Assembly: GCA_964510225.1 (NCBI GenBank)
Contig: CAZEAN010000160.1
Coordinates: forward strand, 1 to 12,662
From: CAZEAN01 sp964510225
GTDB lineage: Bacteria; Planctomycetota; Planctomycetia; Isosphaerales; Isosphaeraceae
DNA length: 12,662 nt
Direction: 5' to 3'
The notes beneath the pieces were generated by a model that saw nothing but the letters and a program-made list of their open reading frames with translations, was not told the DNA's origin and ran no database searches. Positions 1-7,101 of this stretch are shown here, one piece after another. The number at the start of each line of letters is the position of its first letter. The first letter of the stretch is position 1. The position numbers and the translations under genes were made by a program.

Positions 1-52
1 TTCTCGTCGGTGTAGTGAAACAGCGTCCGACTCTGAGCGGAGTTAGCACCCG

Positions 53-66
53 ACCCGTGAACGGGT
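53..66. repeat. Short perfect inverted repeat in left intergenic region
   Basis: Six-base arms ACCCGT and ACGGGT are separated by GA. It lies in the 279 bases before the first gene, which otherwise hold a second stem-loop (124-148) and a promoter-like box (211-216). No T-run follows, so a terminator role is not supported. Function unknown. Confidence 0.3.
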
Positions 67-123
67 ACCAAGTATCTATAGAGAAGGCTAAAATAAGCAA
101 CTTAGAAACAAGTAATTGATGAG

Positions 124-148
124 GGATCGTTCAAACCCGCGACGATCC
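124..148. repeat. Stem-loop upstream of the first gene
   Basis: Seven-base perfectly complementary arms GGATCGT (124-130) and ACGATCC (142-148) enclose an 11-base loop. It could end a transcript entering from the left or be an operator-like dyad upstream of the putative promoter at 187-216. The sequence after it (TAAGTGTCATTT) is only mildly T-rich, so the role is open. Confidence 0.35.
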
Positions 149-186
149 TAAGTGTCATTTCCGCGCTGAAGGAAGAGGCGAGGTCG

Positions 187-216
187 TTGGAGTTGACGTT
201 TTGCAGGGGGTATAAT
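187..216 (+). promoter_or_regulatory. Putative sigma70-type promoter of the DUF6599-like gene
   Basis: A perfect TATAAT lies at 211-216, with a weak -35 match TTGGAG at 187-192 at 18-base spacing. Transcription would begin around 222-225, giving a leader of about 55 bases to the ATG at 280. Its position argues against the TTG at 187 being the translation start, since that codon would sit in the -35 box. Planctomycete promoters are poorly defined, so this is a pattern match only. Confidence 0.4.
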
Positions 217-279
217 CATTTCAATCGACTGACCTCCGAACTAAATACTGAACGGACGAACTCATCCCAAGGGGGCGGA

Positions 280-2289
280 ATGCTCAACCAATTGCTGGAG
301 TGGTTTTGGTCTGATCCGCTCCGAGGGATCGCCGCGGCGGTCTCACTTTTTGCCATGGCGGCAACTCCAGTTGCCCTCCTGATCCTTGGTCGTCAAGAGT
401 ACATCTTCACCCGACGCGGAAGGACTTACCGCAAGCCGGAATGGTGGTCGATTGTTACTGGTGCGGCATTAGTAATGGGAGTACCGGGCCTCGTCTTGGT
501 ACTCCTGGTGAAGAGCCAGTACTTTGACTCCGATCGTTATGAATTTGACCCGAATCGGACAAACACCGTCCTCGATCAAGGTCGACAGTATCGAACAGCT
601 CAGGAAGCCTTTGATGCGATCGAAGCCGAACTCGCTCGGGTCCGGAGTGCCCGGGACCAACTACTGACGAGTGTTGAACAAGTCCAAGCGGCGACCGGTG
701 GCTTGCGCGAACTTGCGGACGGTTCAGCCGAACTCGATGCTCAGTTGAGCCCCATAATCAAGCAGCTAGAAACCTTGAGAGATGCGGTCGATCTCGATGC
801 CTTTGATCCCAGCGCGGTCTTGAGCGGGTTCTCAGCAATTAAAGAACAACTTGAGGCTGTGTCGATGTCGGAGTCACTCCGACTTGCTGATGATCTCCTT
901 CGGAATCAGATGCTTGGTCTCGCAGAAGAGCGCAAGGAACTGGTGGAGGCCGTCAAGGCAGTGGACAGCGACTTGCTTGACCTCCGTGCTGTCGCTCCGA
1001 ATTCTCCAGAACTGAAGAAGTCACTCGATCCAATCCTTGAGAGCCTTGTCGCGGTCCGTCGCGCGATCGGTCTCGACGCTCCACAGCAGCTTGAGGATGC
1101 CGAATCTCCACCTGCGGATGTGGTTGAGTTAATGGCAGCACTTAATGAGGCAGGTCTTGGATCAAGGATCGCGGTGCCAATCGCTTCGACAACGATCCCA
1201 GGTGGAGCCGATCTCGGAACCCCGGGCCTCAGTCCCGCTCAAGCTCAAGGGCCGGGTCTCAGTCCTACGGAGCGGGAAGCCGAACTTACGAATGTTCCCG
1301 AGCCACAGCAAACTCTCGCAGGTTTTCTTCCCTTAACGAATCTTCCCGGAGGTTGGGAGATCGGAAAGTCAGGGGACCGCTACTTGGAGTCGTTCAACGC
1401 CGGGAATCTCTTCGAGAAGATCGACGGGCGCGCGGAGAGCTTCGTCCTCTACGACGTCGTCGGGATGGCCTACACCTATTATCACCCCAAGGGTGATCCA
1501 TCAAACGAAGTTCAGCTCTACATTTTTGAACTCTCAAATGCTCTTAACGCTTTAGGCAAGTATGGAACCGAAAAACCCGACGAACTGGAGCCGCTCGAAC
1601 TCGGCGCGGAAGGCTATGCATCGGGGGCAAGTGTCTTCTTCCACGCAAAATCTTATTACGTGCAGATTGTCCCGACCACGGATTCGGCCGAGTTCAGTGA
1701 GTTCGCGCTTCAGATCGCACAGCGGATCTCGAACGAGATGATCCCAGGTTCCGCCCCTGAACCTTCAGCCAAGGCTGACGAATCAATGCCCCTTGCAACG
1801 AATGACCCTTCGATCTCCGAAGCGGCCGAAGAAACAGAAACCGCCGAGGTTGAGGAGGTCGATCCGACCATCTTCTTCAGCCTTCTTCCCCAAGGTGAGG
1901 AAAAGACCCGGCAAGAATATGTTGCAGAAGCGGTCTTCGGCTATGAGTTCCTTACGGATGTGTTCACTGCAAGTTACGTCAAAGACAATTTGAATTGGCA
2001 AGCGTTTATCCGGACTTATGCCACACCGGACAAGGCCAAGGAAATCGCGGGCGCCTATCGAGACGAGATCGAACTCTTCGGTGGGACGATTACCGAGATC
2101 GAGACGGAATTCGCCGAGAGCTGTTTCCTCGCCGAGTCGTTTGGTTGGGTTGAGGTAGTGTTCCAGAAAGGGAATGCGCTGGGAGGCATCAGTGGTGATA
2201 TGCCGGCTGAAAACGCCCGCGAGCTTGCCCTTGAATACGCCGGAACTCTTCCAGCCGAATCCCCCTTCCTGTCATTCGATGACGAGTAA
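280..2289 (+). CDS. Membrane-anchored coiled-coil protein with C-terminal DUF6599-like domain
   Basis: Predicted 669-residue envelope protein of unknown function. Two hydrophobic helices lie at about residues 17-37 and 58-77, joined by a short basic loop (TRRGRTYRK), so most of the protein follows the second helix. Residues 95-270 are rich in Glu, Leu and Ala and look largely helical, probably coiled coil. A Pro/Gly-rich linker (about 305-345) contains PGLSP twice. Residues 350-490 resemble the first half of DUF6599 (NLFEKIDGRAES, GAEGYASGAS), and 528-645 resemble its second half (EYVAEAVFG, KGNALGGISG). A Glu/Ala-rich insert separates the halves. I chose ATG 280, preceded by GGGGGCGG; the frame opens at TTG 187, but a promoter-like TATAAT lies between. 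The DUF362 gene follows 154 bases downstream on the same strand. The DUF6599 assignment is from remembered family patterns, not a search. Confidence 0.8.
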   Translation: MLNQLLEWFWSDPLRGIAAAVSLFAMAATPVALLILGRQEYIFTRRGRTYRKPEWWSIVTGAALVMGVPGLVLVLLVKSQYFDSDRYEFDPNRTNTVLDQGRQYRTAQEAFDAIEAELARVRSARDQLLTSVEQVQAATGGLRELADGSAELDAQLSPIIKQLETLRDAVDLDAFDPSAVLSGFSAIKEQLEAVSMSESLRLADDLLRNQMLGLAEERKELVEAVKAVDSDLLDLRAVAPNSPELKKSLDPILESLVAVRRAIGLDAPQQLEDAESPPADVVELMAALNEAGLGSRIAVPIASTTIPGGADLGTPGLSPAQAQGPGLSPTEREAELTNVPEPQQTLAGFLPLTNLPGGWEIGKSGDRYLESFNAGNLFEKIDGRAESFVLYDVVGMAYTYYHPKGDPSNEVQLYIFELSNALNALGKYGTEKPDELEPLELGAEGYASGASVFFHAKSYYVQIVPTTDSAEFSEFALQIAQRISNEMIPGSAPEPSAKADESMPLATNDPSISEAAEETETAEVEEVDPTIFFSLLPQGEEKTRQEYVAEAVFGYEFLTDVFTASYVKDNLNWQAFIRTYATPDKAKEIAGAYRDEIELFGGTITEIETEFAESCFLAESFGWVEVVFQKGNALGGISGDMPAENARELALEYAGTLPAESPFLSFDDE

Positions 2290-2306
2290 GGGGCGATTCA
2301 AAGTGC

Positions 2307-2321
2307 TCCCGAGTATCGGGG
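2307..2321 (+). terminator. Weak stem-loop after the DUF6599-like gene
   Basis: TCCCGA (2307-2312) can pair with TCGGGG (2316-2321) around the three-base loop GTA, with one G-T pair, 17 bases after the stop codon. No T-run follows. It could attenuate transcription between the two genes or mean nothing. The rest of the 154-base gap shows no clear promoter. Confidence 0.25.
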
Positions 2322-2443
2322 CTTCGAAATCATCGCCGATTGGTTATCATGTCTAATGTCAACCTTGGTCGGATCCCTCAGTCTTCCTGAACCTCGGAAT
2401 CAATCTCAGACCGTCCGAACGACCCCGTATCTGGAGCCTCCCC

Positions 2444-3547
2444 ATGGGTGAGAAGCTGACCCGGACTCAGCAAAAAAACCTGGAGCGTTTCGGTGGGGTA
2501 AATCCCGCCGACGCACCGATCCCTCGTCGACAATTCTTGACACAAGTCGGCACGGGTGTTGGTGTTGTGGGCGCCGCGGCCGCCACAGGAGTCCTCATTA
2601 CCGATCCCTGGGGGATGGAAGGAGTCAAGCCACCGCCCCCCGTCCGACTCCAAGATTACTCGGCGCGGGAGATGGTCAGTAAGAACAATCTGGTCGTGGT
2701 CCGATCAACCCCGCCTGATCCGCGCTCGTTTGAAGACGCTGATGCCCTCTATGATGCCCGCGAAGAGCAAGCGCTGACGATGGTCGGCCGCGCCTTGGAA
2801 GCGATGGGCGGGGTTGATCGCTTCATCGAGCGTAACGATGTAGTGGTGATCAAGCCTAACGTCGCCTTCGATAAGAATCCCGACCTCGCCGCAACGACTC
2901 AGCCAGATACCGTTTCGGCCTTGGTAAAACTTTGCTTCGGTGCTGGGGCACGGAAGGTAATTGTCTGCGACAACCCGATCAACAACCCCGAAAGCTGCTT
3001 CTTCAAAACCCGGGTCGGTGAAGCCGCCCAGCGTGCCGGTGCAACCTTGTTGCTCCCGAAGGACAGCTATTTCGAACAGCTCTACATCGGTGGCGAGACG
3101 ATCCGCGACACCTGGAGCATGTTCTACGAGCCGTTCCGTCATGCGACAAAGGTGATCGGTGTCAGTCCTGTTAAAGATCACAACCTCTGCAAGGCCACGG
3201 TGACTCTCAAGAACTGGTATGGCTTGCTCGGGAACCCTCGGAACCAATTCCACCAGGACATCCACGGGATCATCTCAGATTTCGCGAAGATGATCCGCCC
3301 CACCTTCGTCGTTGCCGATGGCCGGAAGCTTCTGATGCGCAACGGACCAACCGGTGGCAGCCTGAACGACGTCAAGCAGTCCGATGCGATCGTCGTAGGG
3401 ACTGACCACGTCGCCGTTGATAGCTGGTGTATCACCCACCTCCTGGAAAAACGCCGCGACGAAATCCTCTACCTCGACAAAGCAATTAATCGCGGCCTTG
3501 CACAAGACTACAACCGACAACTAATCGAAGAACTTGCGATCGGTTGA
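2444..3547 (+). CDS. Tat-exported DUF362 domain protein
   Basis: 367-residue protein with a twin-arginine signal: RRQFLTQ at residues 28-34, followed by an Ala/Gly/Val-rich hydrophobic stretch to about residue 52. Folded export, often seen with cofactor proteins, is therefore likely. The mature part matches DUF362: VVVIKPNVAFD (133-143), PDTVSALVKL (154-163), a GARKVIVCDN segment (168-177), SPVKDHNLCKATVTLKN (241-257) and HQDIHGIISDF (270-280). DUF362 proteins often occur with iron-sulfur proteins; this one has no ferredoxin-type cysteine cluster, and its four Cys residues are scattered. The biochemical role of the family is not established. Start: ATG 2444, preceded by GGAG about 9 bases upstream. 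It follows the DUF6599-like gene on the same strand and ends before a strong hairpin, so the two may form one transcription unit. Confidence 0.88.
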   Translation: MGEKLTRTQQKNLERFGGVNPADAPIPRRQFLTQVGTGVGVVGAAAATGVLITDPWGMEGVKPPPPVRLQDYSAREMVSKNNLVVVRSTPPDPRSFEDADALYDAREEQALTMVGRALEAMGGVDRFIERNDVVVIKPNVAFDKNPDLAATTQPDTVSALVKLCFGAGARKVIVCDNPINNPESCFFKTRVGEAAQRAGATLLLPKDSYFEQLYIGGETIRDTWSMFYEPFRHATKVIGVSPVKDHNLCKATVTLKNWYGLLGNPRNQFHQDIHGIISDFAKMIRPTFVVADGRKLLMRNGPTGGSLNDVKQSDAIVVGTDHVAVDSWCITHLLEKRRDEILYLDKAINRGLAQDYNRQLIEELAIG

Positions 3548-3592
3548 TCGTTTCGCTCCTGCCTCTCGAACAGAGCATACCGTAGACACCGT

Positions 3593-3620
3593 GACCCTAT
3601 GGGATCAATCCCATGGGGTC
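3593..3620 (+). terminator. Strong near-perfect hairpin, probable terminator of the DUF362 gene
   Basis: Arms GACCCTATGGGAT (3593-3605) and ATCCCATGGGGTC (3608-3620) pair over 13 positions with a single T-G wobble and a two-base spacer, so the real loop would be a little larger. It starts 45 bases after the DUF362 stop. The trailing sequence GTTTCATT is only partly T-rich. An in-frame ATG of the next ORF (3599) lies inside the stem, which argues that translation of that ORF begins further downstream. Confidence 0.55.
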
Positions 3621-3697
3621 GTTTCATTGATACGTCCCATTCTCAAGAACCTGAGCAAGGTAATCGGCACAACGACCCTCTGATAATTGTCATCGAG

Positions 3698-4195
3698 ATG
3701 AGAGGCCAGATTGGTTTGAGTAATCCGCGTAGACTAATCAGTTCCAATCTCGGAAACAACGGCTTCCTGAACCAACCGATCCAACTCGGACCGCTCAAAA
3801 TCGACCTCGGTCCACTCCGAGGGAGCCGACTCGGACTGGCCGCAGCCAGCGAGCCTGAACTGAGCCGGCGCCTGATCAACCTGGTCCTCGAAAACTGGAT
3901 CGCTTTCTGTGACCTACCGGAGGAGGAGCAGCCACCCTTCTCCGACCATCCCATTGGCCTCTACATGCCCCAGCCCGGCTCATCTGAGGCCCGCAAACTC
4001 TCCATTGCTCCCGAAAAGTTGGCATCTAAGCTCGATCGAGCCCTACTTGCTCCCGCCTTCTTACCGTCGTTTAAGCTTCTCCTGTTCTGTCCCGAAGACA
4101 GCGCGAGTGGATCAACGAGCCAAGTCCAACAACAATGCGATTGGCAACGCAAATTGATCGAAGCGATCAGCAGCGAGATGAACGCACACGAGTAG
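3698..4195 (+). CDS. Hypothetical protein, unrecognised
   Basis: About 165 residues; I do not recognise the family. The frame is open from ATG 3599, but that codon lies inside the hairpin and the first 33 codons read unlike coding sequence. From about 3770 onward, codon choice matches the neighbouring genes (many CTC, ATC, GAC, GCC), which supports a real gene. I take ATG 3698 as the start, though no convincing ribosome site precedes it; TTG 3716, with GAGAGG upstream, is an alternative. Visible features are a helical segment around LSRRLINLVLENWIAF, a Pro-rich patch (EEEQPPFSDHPIGLYMP) and a Lys/Leu-rich region ending in SFKLLLFCPED. There is no signal peptide or membrane helix; it is probably cytoplasmic. 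It converges on the hydrolase gene with 46 bases between stops, a gap that shows no good terminator. Confidence 0.6.
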   Translation: MRGQIGLSNPRRLISSNLGNNGFLNQPIQLGPLKIDLGPLRGSRLGLAAASEPELSRRLINLVLENWIAFCDLPEEEQPPFSDHPIGLYMPQPGSSEARKLSIAPEKLASKLDRALLAPAFLPSFKLLLFCPEDSASGSTSQVQQQCDWQRKLIEAISSEMNAHE

Positions 4196-4241
4196 AGCCA
4201 AGTCCAACCTCCCGAGCCAACTTCTCATTCCGCTCGCTAGT

Positions 4242-5174
4242 TTAATCTGAATCGGCGAGGCGTGACCTGACGGGCTTGGCTCCGAGTCTCGAAATCAGTT
4301 CCAGGAGGGACTCGGCGATTTGGTCCTTGCCATTGGCAAAGAAATCATTGTGGCCGGCTTTGACTTGAAAGGAAGAGACGGGACCGCCAACCGCACTGGC
4401 AAGTTCATCGGACATCGAAGCTGGAATCAGGACATCGGCATTACCATGGCCGATCAGGGTTGGACACGTAACTGACCTAATCTTATCAATCGAATCAAAT
4501 CGATGCTTGAGCAATAAAGTAAGACCCGGGATTGGGTAATGAAGCCGCACTAGTGCACTCATCCGAGTGAACGTGCTGAACACTGCGAGTCCCCTCGGAG
4601 GATGCTTGGCCGCGAGATCGATCGCAACCGCACCACCGAGTGACCAGCCCACCATAACGATCTGTGTCGAGTCGAGATCCTGACGATCGAGCAAATACTG
4701 ATACGACACTTCGGCCGCCTGATAACAGCCCTGTTCTCCCACCTCACCGCTACTAAGTCCATAGCCGAGGTAGTCGGGAATCAACACGTTGACCCCAAGT
4801 TCACGGTACCAGTCGAACAAGTCAACAGATCGTGCAATCGATTGACCATTTCCATAGAAGACCAGAAACGTCGGCCGTACGGGAGCGTCCGCGAGGGGGA
4901 TCCCGTCCGTTGTCAACGCGGTACCGAAGAGAGCAGTCACTCGTTCCCCAGTAGGAGTCTGAAGCTCGACTAACTCCGCACCCTCAGGCGGAATGAAGTC
5001 TGCCGAGGCGGTCCCTTGGGAGACTTGTCCGGGAAAAAGAAGCTTTGCTTGAAGGGCCGAGAGCACGAGCAAAACTCCGAGATAGGAGAGAGCGACGATC
5101 CGCAGCGATCGAAGGACGATTTGACGCCACCATCGTACATTACGCTTCCGAGCGTGCACGGTCCGATCGATCAC
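4242..5174 (-). CDS. Membrane-anchored alpha/beta hydrolase (Bem46/ABHD13-like)
   Basis: 310-residue serine hydrolase of unknown substrate. An Arg/Lys-rich start (HARKRNVRWWRQ) and a hydrophobic helix at about residues 26-44 suggest an N-terminal inner-membrane anchor or uncleaved signal. The fold follows in order: oxyanion region FYGNGQS (106-112), DYLGYGLSSG (134-143), nucleophile elbow GWSLGG with Ser178, IGHGNADVLIP with Asp247, and AGHNDFF with His275. The triad is complete, so the enzyme is probably active, perhaps as an esterase, thioesterase or peptidase as in YfhR/Bem46 relatives. The start is GTG at 5174-5172 on the minus strand, preceded by GAGGAATTC, a good ribosome site. It appears to be a single-gene unit: the tRNA lies 268 bases upstream on the same strand and a convergent gene lies downstream. 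The name reflects general family resemblance; specificity cannot be read from sequence. Confidence 0.9.
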   Translation of the reverse strand: MIDRTVHARKRNVRWWRQIVLRSLRIVALSYLGVLLVLSALQAKLLFPGQVSQGTASADFIPPEGAELVELQTPTGERVTALFGTALTTDGIPLADAPVRPTFLVFYGNGQSIARSVDLFDWYRELGVNVLIPDYLGYGLSSGEVGEQGCYQAAEVSYQYLLDRQDLDSTQIVMVGWSLGGAVAIDLAAKHPPRGLAVFSTFTRMSALVRLHYPIPGLTLLLKHRFDSIDKIRSVTCPTLIGHGNADVLIPASMSDELASAVGGPVSSFQVKAGHNDFFANGKDQIAESLLELISRLGAKPVRSRLADSD

Positions 5175-5402
5175 GAATTCCTCATTCCTCGGGAGGCAGA
5201 GAGCTTGATCGTCCGTCGTCTGAGGCGGAGATAATGAAGGCAGATCAACCGATCACCAGTAGAGGTATGTGAGAATCGACGGTTCAAGAGAACTCGGCAG
5301 AGAAAGCTCTTTCCATTCCAACAGAAATGGCAATCGGAACCCTTACGCTCTTCAAAGCATGATCATTTAACGAAACTAGGCTTACAAACAAGCTTGCTTA
5401 TT

Positions 5403-5438
5403 CCTGAAAACCAATTCTCTAGCAGAATCAGATTCAGG
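5403..5438 (-). terminator. Two-tier stem-loop just downstream of tRNA-Arg
   Basis: On the minus strand, a few bases after the tRNA 3' end, the outer arms CCTGAA/TTCAGG (5438-5433 with 5408-5403) and inner arms ATTCT/AGAAT (5428-5424 with 5418-5414) can form one interrupted hairpin with a five-base loop. No T-run follows, so it may be a weak terminator or a 3'-end processing structure. The remainder of 5175-5442 shows no gene or clear promoter. Confidence 0.3.
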
Positions 5439-5442
5439 CAAA

Positions 5443-5516
5443 TACACCCGGTAGGATTCGAACCTACAACCCTCAGTTCCGAAGACTGATGCTCTATCCA
5501 ATTGAGCTACGGGTGC
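5443..5516 (-). tRNA. tRNA-Arg (anticodon UCG)
   Basis: A complete 74-base cloverleaf reads on the minus strand from 5516 to 5443. The acceptor arms GCACCCG and CGGGTGT pair, with a G-T at the first pair, and the discriminator is A. The D arm is GCTC/GAGC with a GG-A loop; an A at position 20 is typical of arginine tRNAs. The anticodon stem TCAGT/ACTGA holds loop CTTCGGA, giving anticodon TCG, which reads CGA and probably CGG. The T arm is GTAGG/CCTAC with loop TTCGAAT. The 3' CCA is not encoded (TTT follows), so it must be added enzymatically. CGA is a common Arg codon in the genes of this window, so the tRNA matches local usage. Confidence 0.96.
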
Positions 5517-5818
5517 GAAGTTCAGCGATGCACGCGTTTTGGGATTCTGAACGATCTACTATTCTAACGGAAGGAACCTGTCTGGCAAGCGGATCCATGG
5601 TGTTTTGTCTCAAGTTTCGGCGTTCTCCGAAACTCTCGGTTCATGTTTGGGCAATTTGCCGGCTGTGCATTGCAAAGATATCGACGACTCTCCAAGGACC
5701 GGTTCGATTGACCGATGCCCCTCTTCCTTACTAAAGTGCACTCCGTTTTGCGTGACCTGAAATCATGATGTGGATGAGGCCACCGATATTGGGGCTTCAG
5801 GTTTGGAGGAGACGGCTG
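5517..5818. other. Intergenic region between tRNA-Arg and glmU
   Basis: This 302-base gap must carry the tRNA promoter (minus strand) and probably the glmU promoter (plus). I see no confident -35/-10 pair. TACTATTCT around 5557-5565 is a possible plus-strand -10 area, but no good -35 precedes it. GGAGGAG at 5806-5812 is the glmU ribosome site. ORFs on both strands here lack coding character. Confidence 0.4.
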
Positions 5819-7090
5819 ATGCAAGGGCCGGTGGCAATCATCCTGGCAGCCGGCCAGGGGAAGAGGATGCATTCGTCGAAGGCGAAGGTCCTCCACGAGG
5901 TCTGTGGCCAACCGATGATCCGCTACGTGGTCGACGCCGCCCGTGGTGCCGGGGTCAAGTCGATTCTCGTCGTCGTTGGCTTTGGCGCTGATCAAGTCCA
6001 GTATGCCCTCAGGGAAGATCCTGATGTTCACTTTATCAGCCAAGAAGCACAACTCGGAACCGGCGACGCTGTCCGAGTCTGTCGGACCGCATTAAGCAAC
6101 TATGAAGGACCAGCGCTGGTGTTGGTCGGAGATGAACCACTCCTCCGGCCAGAACCCCTACGCGACTTACTAGAACGTCAAGAGTCCGATCAGGCCGAAT
6201 GCTTCCTCGGAACTGCTGAGCTGCCCGACCCAACTGGTTTTGGTCGGATCCTCCGCGACTCGGCGGGGCGGTTTCTCCGGATTGTAGAACAGCGTGACTG
6301 CTCTGCCGAGGAGTTGGTGATCCGGGAGATCAACCCAAGCTGCTACGTCTTTCAGCTCCCAGGACTCTGGGATGCACTCGATCAGCTTGATACCTCAAAC
6401 GCACAGTCAGAGTACTACTTGACCGACGCTCCGGCCTTACTAGCCCAAATGGGTCGAAAGGTCGCGGCGTTACCATTACTTGAGGCCGAAGACGTTCTCG
6501 GCGTGAATACTCGTGGGCATCTCGCCGAAGCGCACGTGGTGATGCAACAACGAATCCAGTCGGGACTGATGGAGCAGGGGGTCTCGATCGTCGATCCTCG
6601 GAACACCTATATTGACGGTCGGGCAACCATTGGCCCCGAGACCACGATCCTCCCCTTTAGCGTTATTAGTGGGACGGTCCGGATCGGGACTGGCTGTCGG
6701 GTTGGCCCCTTCGCCCATCTTCGTGACGGTACAGTGCTTCATGATGGAGCTGAAGTCGGTGCCTTTGTTGAGGTCAACCGGACAACCATGGAAGCCGGCG
6801 CACGTGCTCGCCATCTCGCCTACCTCGGCGATGCCCAGGTCGGCGCAGAAGCTAACATCGGTGCCGGTGCGATCACCGCTAATTATGACGGTCTGAACAA
6901 GTCAGTCACCGAAATCGGGAGCCGGGCCTTCATTGGCTCGGGATCAATCCTCGTGGCACCGGTCCGTGTTGGTAACGGGGCATTGGTCGGAGCGGGTGCG
7001 GTGGTCACCAAGAACCAAAACGTCGAGGCCGGCACCACCGTGATTGGAGTGCCGGCCCGACCCGTTCAACGGAACAATCAGCAGGAGTAA
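5819..7090 (+). CDS. glmU: Bifunctional GlcNAc-1-P uridyltransferase / GlcN-1-P acetyltransferase GlmU
   Basis: 423-residue cytoplasmic enzyme making UDP-GlcNAc from glucosamine-1-phosphate, acetyl-CoA and UTP. The uridyltransferase domain (1 to about 232) has LAAGQGKRM, KVLH, QLGTGDA, GDEPLL with Asp105, PTGFGRI, VEQRD and GVN with Asn229, so the metal and nucleotide site is intact. The left-handed beta-helix (about 255-415) has LRDG with Arg302, RHLAYLGDA with His332 and Tyr335, NIGAGAITANYDG with Asn346 and Asn355, and Lys361. The Lys equivalent to E. coli Lys351 is Asn320. The protein is about 33 residues shorter than the E. coli enzyme; by eye the loss is in the early beta-helix, about two coils. 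I chose ATG 5819, preceded by GGAGGAG (5806-5812); the frame is open from ATG 5765, but the extra 18 residues do not fit the family. It converges on the DUF1559 gene with 11 bases between stops. Confidence 0.93.
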   Translation: MQGPVAIILAAGQGKRMHSSKAKVLHEVCGQPMIRYVVDAARGAGVKSILVVVGFGADQVQYALREDPDVHFISQEAQLGTGDAVRVCRTALSNYEGPALVLVGDEPLLRPEPLRDLLERQESDQAECFLGTAELPDPTGFGRILRDSAGRFLRIVEQRDCSAEELVIREINPSCYVFQLPGLWDALDQLDTSNAQSEYYLTDAPALLAQMGRKVAALPLLEAEDVLGVNTRGHLAEAHVVMQQRIQSGLMEQGVSIVDPRNTYIDGRATIGPETTILPFSVISGTVRIGTGCRVGPFAHLRDGTVLHDGAEVGAFVEVNRTTMEAGARARHLAYLGDAQVGAEANIGAGAITANYDGLNKSVTEIGSRAFIGSGSILVAPVRVGNGALVGAGAVVTKNQNVEAGTTVIGVPARPVQRNNQQE

Positions 7091-7101
7091 GCCGACTGTA
7101 C

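Noticed and set aside
187..279. TTG 187 as start of the DUF6599-like gene
   Set aside because: The 31 extra codons look non-coding, and a perfect TATAAT lies at 211-216; ATG 280 has a purine-rich site (GGGGGCGG) directly before it.
1225..1268. Two PGLSP repeats in the linker of the DUF6599-like protein
   Set aside because: A short low-complexity Pro/Gly linker; two imperfect copies do not make a meaningful tandem repeat.
2705..3265. 186-codon minus-strand ORF inside the DUF362 gene
   Set aside because: It lies opposite a gene with clear conserved motifs; its translation resembles no family.
3643..3954. 103-codon minus-strand ORF opposite the hypothetical gene
   Set aside because: Ser/Arg/Pro-rich composition typical of an antisense reading of a coding frame; the plus frame has better codon usage.
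5765..5818. ATG 5765 as glmU start
   Set aside because: The 18 extra residues do not fit the family, and GGAGGAG is placed for ATG 5819.
5564..6052. 162-codon minus-strand ORF overlapping the start of glmU
   Set aside because: His/Arg/Pro-rich translation with no recognisable fold, lying opposite the conserved nucleotidyltransferase motifs.
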